Assembly (NCBI GenBank): GCA_021307315.1
Contig: JAJSPD010000029.1
Span: 496,001 to 560,000 of the forward strand
Direction of reading: 5' to 3'
From: Bisporella sp. PMI_857
Lineage: Eukaryota; Ascomycota; Leotiomycetes; Helotiales; Helotiaceae
DNA length: 64,000 nt
How positions within the stretch are numbered: the first letter of the stretch is position 1; every line of letters begins with the position of its first letter. Shown here piece by piece: positions 34,033-46,593 of this stretch. Position numbers and translations under genes: made by a program. Under the pieces are notes generated by a model. The model was given only the letters and a program-made list of their open reading frames with translations. It was not told the origin of the DNA and searched no databases.

Positions 34033-37000
34033 CCTACTGTGGATTATGGTCTTGACATCACAAGTCAAGCGATTAGAACGTAGAATGCCAGTCTCACATT
34101 GTCCTTCCTACGCCGTAGCCTTCAGTAGATAAAATAGTATTTAGAAGATTCACACATGATCCGAAACGGAGGGTTGATTAGATGCTCGCTTCGCTTGCTT
34201 CTCAAATTTTGCCTGCTTAAAATATTTTACATATGTCTTGGTTGTTGGCATCAACAGACTGTTTCCTCAATCTTTCATTCCTCAAACACGTTGCTTTCAT
34301 GAACAGGCGTCAGCCCAGCCAACCGGCGCGAAATCTTTTTGAAGCAGACGCGCCAACCACGGCAGTCCACAGGCAAGTACCCAGTGACTTGAGGCAACGA
34401 TCTGCCAAGCTGATGAAAGAGACGTTGGTTCCGAGAGCATTTCCTTGTTCGTCACGTGGTAGCTTGCTACCTGCACTGAAGAATTTGCGTGTTGGCCAGA
34501 CCCAACGCCAAGCCATCATTCTCCGCAATGTAGGATGGGTATTGTATTTGTTGCGCTGAATTTTCTCAACTCTGAATCTCATCTATATTTCTTGGGCTGG
34601 AAATTCTCCGTCCTCATGATTCTTCACGAATTGGCTTTTCATAAACCTCTAAACATGAAAGACTTGGTAGTAGATAGTCCATTAAAATGGAAGGCTGGAG
34701 GGCTAGCTAACGAAAGATATCCGGACAAAAAAGAAAATAGTTCCCTAGAATCGAGATCTTCTTGTGCCTGCATGCGGTGCTGCTGATCGCTTCGCACATC
34801 TTCGCATTGGGCACCATGGCCGATCAATGGAGCTCCACAGCTTGGCACGTGTTCTCCAATATATCCTCAACATTCCTACGCACGGTGTGGATTTCCTTCA
34901 CTCTCGAATACCTTCTTGCTAATTTCCTATAATTCTTTTGTCCAGGGCCGCTGCTTCCGCTCCATACTCTTCTCTTATCTACTTAGCTATCTTGGCTCCT
35001 TCCCCCACAAACATGCACACCCATGTGGCCTTCATGTGAAGAATATATCTTACTTACTGATGCTTTCCTTTTCCTGGTCTTACTTATGCAACATCCAGCA
35101 CCGACCTATATTATTAGATGTCTGACGAGGAGGTGCCAGGGAGGACCAGTTCTCAAGAACAGGCTGGTCAAACCGCAAGGGCAAAAGGACGAGAACGGCT
35201 TATCATTCGTGAAATGTGTCTTCCAAACAAACTAACCTTATATCTGAGCTCCTTCGATGGGCATGAAAGCCCTTGGCACATTCATAAGCTTTGCCCAGCT
35301 TGCTGTACAACCATCCAAATTCCAGGACGCTAAACACAACCTGCGCGGTTTCAGTAATTGTATCTAGATGTGTTGCGATTCGTGAGGGGTGTAACATAGC
35401 CAAGCAAAGAGGCATCTTGATTGTGGAAAATCCTCTTCTATTGGCATCCCCAGTTTATTCAGCATGTGTGGCAGGAAGTGTAACATTAAGCAAAAACTGC
35501 ACAGATGGTGATGACTCGAAATTCTTGACTCACCTCTCCTACCCACATCTTTGTCGCAATTCAAGATTCATTCATATCTTAATGTTTCTGATACAGCACT
35601 GCCGCAACCGTGAGCTGGCTTATCTTCATATGGATACATTCTTTGATGCAGTAAGATCAGCCAAGCAGCTAACCCTGTGGATACTTTCGTATCGACATTG
35701 CGTATTTTCTCTCAGCTTCGATGCCGAGCAAGACGCTTGGCTTTTTTGCAATCAGGATCGTAGTCTTGTGGCGGAACAAGCTTCTGGGAGGGGAGTCTTC
35801 CTTTTCTCAAGCTCTCTTGTAATCCCGAAGTGGACCCGACAGAAGTACTCGCCAAGTCAAGTGTAATCACGGACGGTGATTCTGAGGCTGCTGGGTATCC
35901 TTGGAAATGCTGAATCTGGTCGACACTACGCACTAGATACGAGTAATCTGTCGGCACTTCCATCCACTATTATCGAACCGGCTGAGATCTTTGAATATTG
36001 AACAACTGCTTCGATATCCAGATGATCCAGATGAATGAGGATACTCTGACGAAACTTTCTTGCTATTAACGCACTCAATATGGGGATTTATTGCAGAAAT
36101 AGCTTTGTGTTGTGGCATGCAAGGAGTCCAAGAAAGATTTCCTTACGCATCTGTTTCATTTATCCCGCTCGGGTGGATACTGGAAGGCGATGTTGTGACC
36201 CTATGGGATGTATGCCCCGTCCCATTGCGCTGCTGGAAGAATGATCTCGTCAGAATCTTCCTCGGTGAGCACAAGATAACGAGACTGATACAGCCTTGCT
36301 AATCGGACGCGGAACGCACCTTCATATTGATCGCCTCAGCCGACCATTACAACATCCCCCAAATTTTCTTATCATCCAGCTGCTTTCATGGCTCTCCAGA
36401 CCCCAATTTGGCGATTGGTCGCGGCATAATGATATGGCCATTTCATGACTACAGAATTTAACGGATGATCTCATCGATCCCTAGATACCCGGCCCTTAGG
36501 TGAATCGGGCTTCGCCCTCCTTGGCCCTGCCTTGATCCAGCTTGGCAATGAAACTCGCAACATCCGCCAGAAATCCTTACTCCACGTGCTCTCCCACTGT
36601 ACCACCACAGGTGAAAATGAATACATGCCTTCCGTCAACAAGGTGCTATATCTAGACAGATCCTTAGTGTACCTCGACCCCCAGAGTTATGCTCGAACTT
36701 GGCAATATGGGTTTGTACCTCCAGAGGTGAGATGGCCAGCACTTGGCGGAGCGACGTTTCACAGCCGCAAGAATGGTCGATGTGATAACGATTCTGGGCA
36801 AAGCTGCTTCCGCGTTGTTGCATTAGGAGTTGACTTCAGTATATCTTTCGCCTTCTTGTATACCGTCTTACCTGTTCTTGTATTCCGTTTTCTATCAGAT
36901 CTCACTCCTGCCGCTTTCATCGACTTACGCTGCATGTTTGACATTTAAGGTTCCACGAAAGATACCGTGTATATAATCGGTCGGTACTATATGTATTCGA

Positions 37001-37207
37001 GCCCGATCGTCATTGAGTGACAGCAGATATAGACTGCAATCAGCGATCCAAAATCATTAGTCGTCAGTATTGCTCAATAACGCACTCCACCCTGGTCATA
37101 AAATCAGATTTATCTAAGGGGTCAGCAAAGCATCCTTTGCCAGGCATATTCCACAACTTCCTGCTTTCATATTCGTCCAATAACTTGACCCCTCCCATAC
37201 CTGGAAG
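34033..37207. other. 3-kb stretch without a convincing gene
   Basis: Several frames of 70-190 codons occur (for example 35291..35866 and 36532..36948, plus) but none shows a recognisable motif, signal peptide or coherent exon chain. It may hold decayed genes. I do not call any. Confidence 0.4.
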
Positions 37208-37953
37208 ATGACGGGCAAATTTTCCAACAAAAATGAGCTTGGAGATAGATGCGAGCATTATGCAGGTTTCATGCGAAACCTGAATTTGACTACAGCGAAC
37301 ATCATATTCTGGATTCTTTTTGTATTTGTACTCCTTCTGATGTGTATCAGCTCCGTCCAACATCATAAGTGCGTACAGTCTCTTCATTCCACCCATCTTC
37401 AGAAGCAAAGTCTGTCAACTTTCAGCTAACATGGGCAAGGTCCAACGCCCTTGGAGAAGCAGCCAAAATGCTACCTGAGCATGAGACAAATACTCGAAGG
37501 TACTCAAAGCATGTCCGCAAGCTTCGCATGCGATACCTCGGTATCGTGGGGCTGTGTCTCGTACTGTCCATTACCTGCACAGTTATTGAAGTCTTTGCCG
37601 CCTTCAATATTGAGTACTGTGATGGCGAAGACCTCATGCAGTTATACTGGGGCTTTTGGTCCGTCCTTCAGGTTGGCTCTAACATCGCTATCTTTGGCGT
37701 AATGCTACAATTATGGATCGTTCTTGGCAATGTACAGTCTCCTTCATGGGCTGTGGCATTGGGAACTCCAGTTCTCGTGTTCGCGGCCTTGACCTGGATA
37801 TTCAGCGAGATCACCAAGGTTGTGCTGAAGAAATGCTTCCACAAGGACATTGCAGACGATGAAGACACAAGTGACGATGAAAGCAGCGGTGACGTAGAGG
37901 GAGGAAGGGGCGAATACAATACGACCATGGAAAAGTGGTTGAGTAGAGCGTGA
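37208..37953 (+). CDS. four-helix membrane protein, unrecognised
   Basis: Exons 37208..37368 and 37440..37953 (675 bp, 224 aa) with a 71-bp intron (GTGCGT donor, GCTAAC branch, CAAG acceptor). It starts MTGKFSNKNELGDRCEHYAG. Four hydrophobic segments are visible: IIFWILFVFVLLLMCISSV, YLGIVGLCLVLSITCTVIEV, WSVLQVGSNIAIFGVMLQLW and WAVALGTPVLVFAALTWIF, followed by an acidic tail (DDEDTSDDESSGDVEGG). The topology resembles small tetraspan proteins of fungi, but no signature places it in a family. Start and stop are the only ones compatible with the helices. Confidence 0.7.
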
Positions 37954-38466
37954 GTCCTCTCCCAATGCACATCTTGTTGCCTAACCAAAAGGTTGATGGT
38001 TAATAGTGTTAGCAGTCCAACTTTGGTGGATTCGAGGAGGCCTTCGACTATCCTGCAGGCAGAGGTAACGAGAAATGGCTTGGGCAATGGTATGCTACCA
38101 AGAAGAAACACCTTGCCGTTGTGATATGAATAAATGCCATTTGCTTGTGAAGATTTGGCCATTTTGGTGAGGGACATGGCATTTGAGCAGTGGAGTTTTT
38201 GATCTCAGCCTGCTCAAGTGCTGAGCTAGGATGGAGCTTTATGCTATGAAGAGACGCGTAGATTTGATTATGAATTGAATAGAGACTTTCAGGATTGTTG
38301 CATACCTCTATGTTATCCATCCAGCCCAAGAGTCTTTCAATCGATATACACTTGGCGCCTAGCCTATCTCATCCTTTCTACCCGTACATCCATATGGTAT
38401 GAGGCCATCTTCACTTCATCATACACATTCGTGCCAAGGTAACATGTCCACAGCAACAGTGCTTTC
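37954..38466. other. intergenic between convergent genes
   Basis: 3' flank of the four-helix protein gene and of the next minus-strand gene. No gene is seen. Confidence 0.4.
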
Positions 38467-39210
38467 TTACCTTTGCAACCGCGGTAGAGCTGTCTCCATC
38501 AACAGCTTCGTATACAAACGATGCAGCCACTCAATAGGATCCGGCATTGGCTTCCCCTCGGTCTTCTGGTTCCCCGCAAAGAAAACACTCTTCAGCCCAA
38601 ACTCTACCACCCCTTCCTCCTTCTTCACATTAGTCACCATCTCAAAGAGTCCATCATTCGGTCTCGGTCCACGTATCAAAGGCGAATCCCCGCATCGAAA
38701 AGCAATCTTTGTAGGCTCTTTATAAACGACCTCGAAATGGTCCGTCACTTGTGTTCCAGGTTCGTATGAGGCTTGTTGGAGCGCTGACCGGGACCAGAGC
38801 TGATGCGCGGTTGTTGTGTCATTCTTGTATTTTCGCTCCAGATAGGCCCGTTGGAAGGCATAGCCTGTGAATAATCAGCCTCCCTTCTGCATTTCCAGCA
38901 TCTCGAAGTAGACCGTATACGGACACATACCTAAACTTCCCCAGACTGCCCCGGCAAAAGCCTCCACAAGCTTTCCATCATCCTCCAAGAGCTGCGGCTT
39001 GATGTCCTTTATCGGCACTCGCCGCACACAATAATCGTGCGTGAACGCGTTATTATAGGGATTTTGTTCCTTCACATAAGGGTGTGTGTATATGGGGTCT
39101 GCCTCGTCGATTGGGACGAACTTGCTGTTGCGGGTGATGACTGTCCATCCGGCCACACCACCAACGCCAATGGCACCAATTGTGTTGAAAATTGAGCGGA
39201 CACGAGACAT
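38467..39210 (-). CDS. conserved-looking fungal protein with N-terminal membrane anchor, unrecognised
   Basis: Minus-strand exons 39210..38931 and 38864..38467 (678 bp, 225 aa), with a 66-bp intron (GTATGT/CACAG) in phase. The N-terminus MSRVRSIFNTIGAIGVGGVA followed by GWTVITR suggests a single membrane helix or mitochondrial signal-anchor. Further blocks are DEADPIYTHPYVKEQNPYNN, HDYCVRRVPIKDIKPQLLED, AFAGAVWGSLGYAFQRAYLE, SYEPGTQVTDHFEVVYKEPT and GDSPLIRGPRPNDGLFEMV. This is compact, evenly composed coding sequence typical of a genuine conserved gene. I do not know its function. It resembles small proteins annotated only as hypothetical in other ascomycetes. Confidence 0.75.
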
Positions 39211-39816
39211 GACTGTTTTTTTGTTCAAGCTACACAGTTTCAGGGAAGGGATGATCTGGGAGAGAAAGGTAAAGTTGGGAGTGAGGTTGCAAACCCCACT
39301 AGGAACGGCCAGGGTTATGGTTCCTGAACGGCGGGAAGTGGGCTGCCGCGACTAACTAGCCTCAAAACGTGATTTATTATAATATCCTTATTGTACAACG
39401 CTTTCGACTTTTTACAAAAATAATTTAGTAACTAGACTCTTTGAAAAAATGGGCATGCAACTTAAATAAAAAAGAATATATTTATTTAAACTAATAAAAG
39501 AAATTAAACATAAAATGGCTTTTAAACTATTAGTACTGTGAACAGTTCTGTATTGTAGCTTACAGTTTAATTAAAGAAAATAAGGTATTTAACTCTACAA
39601 AGTCTAACTAAAAGTTTTAAGCGAGATTTGGCATACATTGAATACTATCAAACCTGGAATATTATGCAGTGGGAAGTTACAATCAGAAAGAATATATGTT
39701 AGGCTGAGTTACAATTTCAAAAATATGGTTCGGAGGGAAATAAGACCAAAAAGCAAGAGAGAAAAGATATATTTCTAAATGAAACAATATAAAACAACTT
39801 TAAGATTACTTAGGCC
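39211..39816. other. AT-rich intergenic stretch
   Basis: 39370-39760 is AT-rich with homopolymer runs and no open frame of note. No gene is seen. Confidence 0.45.
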
Positions 39817-41260
39817 TCAAACTTGAGGTTCCAACAAGAAAATAAATTCAAGTTCGACTCTATCAACCTTCACAATCTCGCCCGCCATATTTCCACAACC
39901 GGTCTCTCTCTTTCTCAACACCACAGCAACCCTTCCGGTTTCATCTAACGGCATCACTTTCCAGACTATTTCAACAGGAAAGCCCAGTTCCTTTACAAGC
40001 CCAATGTCTGGTCCATCTATCTTCCAAGCCTTGACACAACAATCAAGCCCACAAGAATTATCTGCTGCACCTCCGTTTGTACCCCCAGTTATTAACCAAG
40101 AGCCTACCATGCATCTTTGCATAATAGCGTAATCATATAGCTGTGTACTGTGTTCGAGGTAGTAGGTGTCGGTCGAAGAACACTCCCAGACTTTTGCAAA
40201 TCCGTCAGTGCCTGTGCTAATTAGGCGATCTCGGTGGAACACTAAACTGTTGACGATTTTGATACGGCCATTGAACGAGGCGATATTTGTCCTGAATTAA
40301 GCAAAATATGAGTTAACTTGCCAGTTCGCGAAAATAAACAAAATTTGGAGAGGGAAAAAGAAGAAAATCCCACCCATTCTCTATCCCCAAAATACAGACC
40401 CCGCCATTTTTTTTCCCGACTGCGACTCTAGTATCACCAATTGCCAGTCCAAATACCTCAATCTCCATTTCTACTTTCCAAATAAAGTATCCGGAACTCG
40501 CATCCCAATCACAGATAGTGCCTTCGTAGCCTGCGGAAATGAATTTGCTGTCGTTATCGAACGAGCGGATCTTCGCGACATCTCTCCTATGGCCATTGGT
40601 AAATGAATTTAAATAAGTTGCCGAACCTGTCACCCATTGGTGGATCGTGTCGTCGACCGTGCAAACAAGAACAGAAGAGCTTTAAGGCGTTGAAAGAACG
40701 TGCAGAAGGTATATTTGAAGAAGTTTGGATAGTGGAGAAGGAGGGTTTGGTGGAGCTATGGTTTAGAGAAGAGTACTAGAAATGTCAGCTTAAATGAAAG
40801 AGTAAACGATTGCTTACTCTGAGTATAAAAAAAGGAATCGAGTCCTTCAGAAACCCAAAAGGAGGCATCAAAGACAGATAGTAGCATAAAGAGCAAAACA
40901 CGGCGTCGTTGCTTTCAAACCATCTAGCTAGAATGACAGCAAAAAATGAAGTAAATCTCAAGGAAACGTTTGACGTATAACGGAAGAAAAAACATCCCAC
41001 CTCTCATCTACCTGCCAGATTCTCAAAGCCCCATCAGAGCTCCCAACTACAATGTTCTCGTCAACTACCGCTACCGCCCAAACAACCTCACCACATGGAT
41101 CATTAAGACTCAAGATGAGGGAACCGTCCTAGGATGAGAAAACGTGGACCGTTGCGTTGGTTAGTGCAACGGCGATGTAGGCGCTAGTGCATGAGAGACT
41201 GGTTACGACGGCCTTTCCCTGGGCGTTGCATGGGATTGGAGTTGAGGCTAAGAGATCCAT
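39817..41260 (-). pseudogene. WD40-repeat protein with premature stop
   Basis: Minus strand, start ATG at 41260 (MDLLASTPIPCNAQGKAVVT). The first exon reads to VHVFSS, then a TAG at 41131..41129, after which the same frame continues perfectly with DGSLILSLNDPCGEVVWAVA and VVGSSDGALRIWQV up to a GTGGGA donor at 41000. Later exons give SSSVLVCTVDDTIHQWVTG, FTNGHRRDVAKIRSFDNDSK, FISAGYEGTICDWDASSGYF (40633..40313) and HRDRLISTGTDGFAKVWECS to the stop at 39817. These are WD-type blades. A second in-frame stop (TAA at 40684..40682) precedes SSSVLV unless it is removed with an intron. TAG in place of CAG is a single C-to-T change. Unless the stop is read through, only a ~44-residue peptide would be made. 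Confidence 0.65.
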
Positions 41261-43428
41261 TGTGTGGTAGTGGAATATACTGATGGTGTAAGCGCAAAGT
41301 CTAAACAGTACAGAATACGTGTTATATAAACGTATGCCAATAATCAAAGTGTTGTTTTGGGGGAAGCACCGACTTGTAATATCGCCAACGTGTAAATCTG
41401 AAAAAGGTTAGCCTTATAAAATTGAAAAGTAATAAAGCTAAAATTCGAAATTAAATAGAAAGACTTCTTTTTCTGCGTATTAACTTTGTTCATTTGTATA
41501 TTTACGCATTATAATATAAATTTTACACCATAGTGATTTTTCTAAGTCGGGGCCTTGCAAAGGAATTAAATGGTTTTGAAAACAATAGTTTGAATATTGT
41601 GCACAGTTACTTGTCAGGGGATAAAGGAGACTTAGCGTCTGGCCGTATGCCTATGCTGTTGGAGTCGAGAGCTGGACACTGTAACGGGGCAAGGCGGTTA
41701 GAATCGGACTCCAATAGGTCACAGATGATATATACTATAGGCAAACAAGGGAAATTAGTTGTATTTCCCACTATATAGGAATCGAAGTGTTTCCGGGAGA
41801 TGCGTGAATTTGTGGGGCTTTGAAACTTGTTCGTTGTATGGGTTTACGTGAGCAAATCATTGGACATCATTTTATAAGCTTATTTTAAAAATAAAAAATA
41901 TATGAGAACCTACTCCCTCACAGCATATAGTCCACATTGTAAGGCCGCAAATGCATCTTTCCATCACTAAAATGATCCGGATACAGCATTCTTAAATCCA
42001 TCCGCTCTGATGACTAGCAGCTCGGATAGCCAAAGATAGTTTATAGAGTTTGATAGATGAAGGTTTCCTGTTTGATTTACAAATTTTTAATCTGTCAGGG
42101 TTCTTTTGATAGTAGTCTTTTCTCTGTAATACTTTAGTGCGCTACGTCTTGTTTTATGTTCTAAGATTATGTGATTTTCAATTTCGGTCACTATTTAGGA
42201 TTTTATATATGACTGAGACCTTATTCTCGAAGTCCGCGCTTCTACAAAATGGACGGATGGCAAACTGGATGCAATTGGAATCTGTATTGCCCAAGAGCTT
42301 TGAATAGCTTAATAAATCTCAATATAACTTAGGAGTAAAAAGCAGGCATGGCTTTCGCCATAAGCGTAGGTATTTGATCGAATCTTGGATGTCGCCACCG
42401 CTCTGACGGGCCGTCATGGGAAGAGGTTCATTCCATTGTTCCATACCGTTGACAAAATCACCAATGAAGCATGCGACTGAAGTGCGAAGAGGAATTTAAA
42501 TGCGTTTCATGGCTATTTTACACTATTCCTGCCAATGGCCTGGGTGCCATCGTGACTTCTCAAGTCAGAGTTTCCTCATTAAGAGGAGACACTTCAGCCC
42601 GACGGATCATGGTGCCACAGCCCCTGTGCTTGTCATCAAGAACACGTAAACGGAGAAACCCATTGCCTAGCCATGCAACTTGGAGTATGATACATGGAAG
42701 TAAACTGACGTAAGTCTTTTGAGGACCAACGAACTCAGAAAGGACTGATAACGACCACTAAACCGGGACTTTGAGCCCACTTCCACGAATTGATCTTTCT
42801 TAATAATATGTAGCTCGAGCCAGTAGTCTTTCATGCTGCGTATTGGTGATTTATAACACCGCGGCATGCTGAAAGTATCATGACACTCTTCAAGCCAACT
42901 TAGCTGACTTCCTTAGACGTTGCCATCAGATTAAGAGCAAACACTTATTGCGAAGCTCAATGCCGTTGAAGACTAATGTTTGTTGATGGAAAATAAAACG
43001 ACCGCAGCATTCACCCCGCGAGATTCATTACTCATGATCAAGGGCAAAGGTGTCACGAGTACCTCAAATGTCGATCTGCCGTAGATGCTGAGGCTCCTGG
43101 CGCGGTCCGTATGAAACGCGCAATCAGGGAATAGACCAATGTAATTCAACATTTACGGAAAACTTTCCCGACTTTTCCACAAGTTTCGCGTCTTCAGGTA
43201 ATGACTGGTTTCTTGGCGATATTCGTCACATCGCGGGAAGGCCATCAAGCGAGGTATACAAATTTATCCAAATTGCCTAGGTAATCCGAATTTTGCTAAA
43301 TGGAGCCAATCCTTCCGCAGTCCTTGCAACATAATCACGAGTATCAGAAATTCAGATATATGTATACATGATAGCTTCTCTATGGGATATATTTCTATAG
43401 TAACGATCAAGCCCTTTCTGACTTCGTC
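41261..43428. other. gene-poor stretch
   Basis: No gene is recognised. Frames at 41533..41778 and 42471..42713 lack motifs. The last 200 bases are the upstream region of the AA9 gene. Confidence 0.4.
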
Positions 43429-44513
43429 ATGTTGTCACTTAAAGTAGTTACCTCAGTGTGTGCTTTTGCAACCACCGTTCTAGGTCATGGATTTGTAACA
43501 GGTTTCACCACCGATGGGAAGTGGAACCAGGGATTCTTATGTATGTGCTACAAACTCGCTACACCATCTGCACAATGCGGTCTCCAATTATGTGTGGCTG
43601 ATGCAGCACCCCTTTTCTGTGCATTGCGGCTCATACTACATACTATCTGATCTGCACATAGAGAGACTAACTCTTGTAGTGGACTATTATTACCAAAAAG
43701 TCAATACTGGTTCATTCCCAAACATCGCAGCCTGGTATGCAACCTTCATCCCAATTTCTTCTCTCCTGACGTTAGTTTTAATCATATCACAGGTATGCTG
43801 AGAACCTCGATTCAGGATTCGTCCAGCCTAACGACTACGGTACTGCCCACATAAACTGCCATAAGAACTCAGTCCCGGGTGTCCTCACCACTAGCGTTTC
43901 AGCCGGCGGATCAATCGTGTTCGAATGGCCATCCACCTGGCCGCACCCATACGGGCCTATCCTCACCTACGTATCATCATGCAACGGTGACTGCTCAAAG
44001 GTCGACAAGACAGCCCTAAGGTGGGTCAAGATTGACGAGAGCGGCATTAATTATAGCACCCAGAAGTGGGCGAGCCAGGTGCTTATCGATCAGGGCGGGA
44101 AGTGGACAACCAAGGTGCCCGCCAGTCTTAAGGCAGGCAATTATGTATTCAGACACGAGATCATCGCGTGAGTTTCCCCAGCGTATTGATTGCTTTGAGA
44201 CATGGCCCAGGCCCCCATGATCAAGAATATTCAGCTTGGATGCATCGTAATATGACTGCTAAGCTCTGGCACTTTTTAAGTTATCTTGACTGACGAGTTC
44301 CACAACAGACTACACGGTGCTGGCTCAGCAAACGGCGCACAAAACTATCCACAGTGTTTCAACATCGCCGTCACCGGCTCTGGATCCACCTCTTTACCCT
44401 CTGGAACTGCCGGTACCAGCTTATATAAATCGACCGACCCCGGAATTTTGTTCAACCCATATACCACCATCACCAACTACGTCATCCCAGGGCCAGCTAT
44501 CTGGAAAGGTTAA
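43429..44513 (+). CDS. secreted AA9 lytic polysaccharide monooxygenase
   Basis: Four exons, 43429..43540, 43680..43734, 43793..44167 and 44309..44513 (747 bp, 248 aa). All three introns (139, 58 and 141 bp) have GT-AG ends and keep phase. The signal peptide [19 protein letters not shown] is followed directly by HGFVTGF, so cleavage exposes His20 as the N-terminal copper ligand. A second candidate copper His is in the central domain, and the C-terminal block [20 protein letters not shown] with CFNIAVTG carries the conserved His, Gln and the downstream motif of AA9. [14 protein letters not shown] and [20 protein letters not shown] also match the family. AA9 enzymes cleave cellulose and related glucans oxidatively outside the cell. 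There is no cellulose-binding module. Three introns in 250 codons is usual for AA9. Confidence 0.93.
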
Positions 44514-45423
44514 GTTTGACGATGAGCACATTATGAGATGGTTGGGTCTAAATTGTAGGCGCTACGTAGCATGAGATGGCTGCAATGACCAGATTACCAA
44601 CTCTCTCTGTATATAGGTTATACATTTATATATGGATACGTATCTGAATGTATATATATAACTGAAAGCTTCTGGAGCTAACCAAATTAATCTGCCATTA
44701 AAAAGTATAAAAAGTTAAGACGCAACGCGGAATATTTCTATTTATACGTCATTGGCATTTCTTGCGACGTTATTATACTACTAGGTAGAGAGTTGTAACC
44801 GGAACAAGAAAACATTTGACACTAGCTTTCTGCTACGTACGCATAACCTTCCCCTTGAAGCTGGACGCGCCACCGTGAATAATGTGGGAAACATAAGTTT
44901 ATAGGTTCGTTCTACGATGGGCAGTCATCAGAATTCTATAGAGGTAATTGCTATTTATGCAGATATGATAGTGAAGGAGCCCAAGAAGGCCAGCGGAGGC
45001 GTTTAGAACTTTCTTGTGCATTTCTGATTTTACAGTATATATACAAGGAGGAGAATTTGAACTTCTCTATATGTGTGCAGGCTTTTTGTATTCCCCTATC
45101 CGCCTATAACTCCGAAAAGAATCCCGTTGATGTTTTCTACATCTTTTCATGTTTCACGTTCTAACATAGAGTAGCGTCTTTAATGCATACCAGATAGAAG
45201 GTATAGCCTTTAGAATTACACCCATGTGTCTCGCTCCGAGACGCAATACTAAACAATTAAAGAGGCGGGAATGGGGCAGACAGTCCATGGCTAGGTTTAC
45301 TGAGCATGAGGGATGAGCGAGGGTTGGTTCCTGGAATGCGTATGTGGTAAGTGGAAGGTTGGCTGTTGTTTGCAAATCTACTCCTTAAGACTTGGATGGC
45401 CACACAGAAGGCCTATGCGTGAG
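44514..45423. other. intergenic between convergent genes
   Basis: AT-rich, no gene recognised. Confidence 0.4.
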
Positions 45424-46593
45424 TTAGCTTTTGACGAGAGCTTGCTGTGTAACGGAATCCGAGACGCACCTTGTAAGCAACAAGTGCTCTGCTGTTGCCT
45501 TGTGCTTTGCTTGCAACCAATTGCTAAGATCGTTTCTAATTTGCTCAACTGGTCGCCCAAGGACATCAATTCCTCGCTCCACGCATGCCATAAGCAATTC
45601 CCCTTCATTCATATACTTTGCCCCTCCCGCCTTATTGATCAATAAGTCATCGAGTTCAAAATAATCCAGCTGTTGCCGAACTCTAGACTTCAATATTGCT
45701 GTTGGTAAGCCCGGTAATTTCCCCGGAAATAGCCAGTCCCATATCCTGCTACTCAAGCCCAGGCTCCAACTGATGTGTAGGAGCTGCACCCGCTGCAGCG
45801 AATCTATTTTCGTAGCTGCTGTAGAAGGAAGCGTCAAGTTCCGGAAAGAGATCTTGCGGCGCTCCTCAAGCTTTTGTCGATCTCCCTTAATCTGCTTGGG
45901 AATTCGACATGTCCATGGCACTACATTACTAAGTGCAAGTACTACCAAGGGTGTGAACTCCCCACAGATCATAAACACTATTCCAAAGACTGGTACTCGT
46001 CTTATGTCATGCCAATTTCTCCGCAGGAGCTGGAACTCTTGTCGATTCAATCCTCCTTCTCTTACAGCTATCGATATGCTTCCTTTGTACTTTTGCTTTA
46101 CCCGGTCTTGGATTGGCAGAGCGGCTTTGTAGTTGTTCCATATGTTCTTCACACCCGTTTTGTAGAACCCTGCATAGCCCTTCCCTAGCTTGAATAGATA
46201 TTTGAATAGTGCCTGATTAGCCTGGCGGACTGGAAGATCTAATGGGGCAGGCAGTGTTGTGGTTGGGCCATTGACAGAGTGCGTCGAGATTGCAGAATCC
46301 GAGATGGGTGATAGAGCATCGATTCGCTGTTTTGATGCGCTGTTTACTAAGATTGTAGACTTCGGAGGTAAACTCTGCTTCGCGGAAGTAAGATATTTTT
46401 GGACCTGTTTCGAAGGTAATGCCTGCTTCTGCTGTGGCTTTGCTGGAGCGGACTTTAAGACGGCCTTTAGAGGTTGCTGGTGCTTCTTCTGTAGAGTCGT
46501 GGCATGTCGAACAGTGCCAGGTCGCAAACTCAACTGGTACGGACTAGAAGTAGAAATTAGGCAGCGCGGAGAGCGCAAAATGAGTGTGGTCAT
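45424..46593 (-). CDS. mitochondrial LETM1-like (ribosome-binding domain) protein
   Basis: Single minus-strand exon, 389 aa, ATG at 46593. The N-terminus MTTLILRSPRCLISTSSPYQ is rich in Arg/Ser/Thr and lacks acidic residues, as in mitochondrial presequences, and is followed by a Gln/Lys/Pro-rich linker. The core begins FKYLFKLGKGYAGFYKTGVK and continues REGGLNRQEFQLLRRNWHDI, RRVPVFGIVFMICGEFTPLV (membrane segment) and PWTCRIPKQIKGDRQKLEER. This arrangement of a DxxR-rich helix, hydrophobic segment, and P-x-x-x-P-K stretch is typical of the LETM1-like ribosome-binding domain of the mitochondrial inner membrane. The C-terminal half contains IWDWLFPGKLPGLPT and LDDLLINKAGG, matching helical repeats of the domain. 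Relatives act in cation homeostasis and membrane insertion of mitochondrial translation products. It is shorter than Mdm38/Letm1 and lacks EF-hands. Confidence 0.8.
   Translation of the reverse strand: MTTLILRSPRCLISTSSPYQLSLRPGTVRHATTLQKKHQQPLKAVLKSAPAKPQQKQALPSKQVQKYLTSAKQSLPPKSTILVNSASKQRIDALSPISDSAISTHSVNGPTTTLPAPLDLPVRQANQALFKYLFKLGKGYAGFYKTGVKNIWNNYKAALPIQDRVKQKYKGSISIAVREGGLNRQEFQLLRRNWHDIRRVPVFGIVFMICGEFTPLVVLALSNVVPWTCRIPKQIKGDRQKLEERRKISFRNLTLPSTAATKIDSLQRVQLLHISWSLGLSSRIWDWLFPGKLPGLPTAILKSRVRQQLDYFELDDLLINKAGGAKYMNEGELLMACVERGIDVLGRPVEQIRNDLSNWLQAKHKATAEHLLLTRCVSDSVTQQALVKS

Noticed and set aside
34233..37000. Several 70-190 codon frames, possibly a decayed incompatibility-type gene
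   Set aside because: No HET, NACHT or other signature and no coherent exon chain was found.
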